This document shows, in pieces, positions 63,899 through 64,000 of a stretch of 64,000 nt of DNA. The first letter of the stretch is position 1; every line of letters starts with the position of its first letter. Origin of the DNA: an uncultured Bacteroidales bacterium (lineage in GTDB: Bacteria > Bacteroidota > Bacteroidia > Bacteroidales > P3); the NCBI GenBank assembly GCA_946183915.1, contig CAMHDJ010000006.1:1-64000 (forward strand). The letters are read 5' to 3'. A program made the position numbers and the translations under genes. Under the pieces are notes generated by a model that searched no databases, was not told the DNA's origin, and saw nothing but the letters and a program-made list of their open reading frames with translations.

Positions 63899-63934
63899 AA
63901 AAAAACTATGTCACGATTTGGCATAATGCTTGTG

Positions 63935-63942
63935 TATTTTTG
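63935..63942 (+). promoter_or_regulatory. Promoter -7 box near the window end
   Basis: TATTTTTG followed by C, about 40 bases before the next possible start; fits TAnnTTTG. Confidence 0.5.
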
Positions 63943-63980
63943 CATCTCGAAATAAAAAAAATGTATCAATAATAACCCTG

Positions 63981-64000
63981 ATGATTATGAGCAAAGTTTT
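63981..64000 (+). CDS. Start of a gene cut by the window end
   Basis: An ATG at 63981 (or 63987) opens MIMSKV before the window ends. Too short to identify; coding status rests on the promoter upstream. Confidence 0.3.

Larger units (their letters stand above)
53003..64000. mobile_element. AT-rich accessory region, probable integrated element (right end not in window)
   Basis: From the tRNA-Leu(CAG) 3' end onward base composition falls, gene density and content change to phage/plasmid-like functions (umuDC, DUF932, NUMOD4/HNH-like, PRTase-like, AAA+), and no housekeeping gene appears to the window end. No integrase gene and no second copy of the tRNA 3' end were found inside the window, so the boundary on the tRNA side is inferred and the far end is unseen. 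Confidence 0.5.

Noticed and set aside
53003..64000. Phage genome
   Set aside because: No capsid, terminase, tail or lysis genes in the visible part; the content fits an ICE/plasmid-type element equally well.

Overview
The window looks like a chromosomal segment of a GC-rich member of the Bacteroidetes, most likely order Bacteroidales. Evidence: promoters repeatedly show the Bacteroidetes -7 box TAnnTTTG (for example TATCTTTG before dnaE, aroE and a sensor kinase); several secreted proteins carry type IX secretion (T9SS) C-terminal sorting domains of types A and B; lipoprotein signal peptides are abundant; and family-typical genes are present (GSCFA protein, BatA-type vWA protein, C10 proteases with BACON domains, Omp28-like protein).

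Layout. 1-5059: start of an outer-membrane beta-barrel/TonB-type gene with a structured leader, then a minus-strand run ettA - three small lipoproteins - EEP-fold lipoprotein. 5060-13977: plus-strand accessory operon, the most interesting region. It encodes a two-TM protein with two TrkA-N/Rossmann-like segments and a C-terminal RyR domain, a membrane-anchored TIR-WD40 protein, a small unknown protein, an ECF-like sigma factor, a C39-like peptidase fused to an RyR domain, a single-domain RyR protein and, after a terminator, a WG-repeat membrane protein. 14048-31143: largely housekeeping. It holds recJ, tRNA-Cys, a TPR sensor kinase and its response regulator, an overlapping operon (EEP - nth - BatA/vWA - ABC ATPase - ABC permease), ddl, a GSCFA protein and dnaE.

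31144-40830: intergenic repeats, then a nine-gene minus-strand operon with two streptopain-like (C10) proteases, four small lipoproteins, an Omp28-like T9SS cargo and its own ECF sigma/anti-sigma pair. 41312-51221: a 1510-aa exported protein of unknown function, prfA, a T9SS type B cargo and a Wzx-like flippase. 51841-53002: aroE and two tRNA-Leu genes. 53003-64000: AT-rich accessory DNA beginning right after tRNA-Leu(CAG), probably an integrated element whose other end is outside the window. It carries umuDC-like SOS mutagenesis genes, a phosphoribosyltransferase-like protein with a coupled partner, a NUMOD4/HNH-like protein, an AAA+ ATPase operon ending in a DUF932 protein, and several unknowns.

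Several repeat families sit between genes: arrays of 11-bp units, a nearly palindromic motif TAGATCGTGCRCGATCTA at four places, and an inverted pair of about 220-bp elements that contain two of those palindromes, one of them extended by a large nested hairpin. The strongest candidate for an undescribed system is the TIR/RyR/TrkA-N/sigma/C39 operon. By analogy with TIR-based immunity, TIR could act on NAD+ and the RyR/Rossmann proteins could sense or execute the response, but that is inference. No sequence search was run; all assignments rest on motif recognition.
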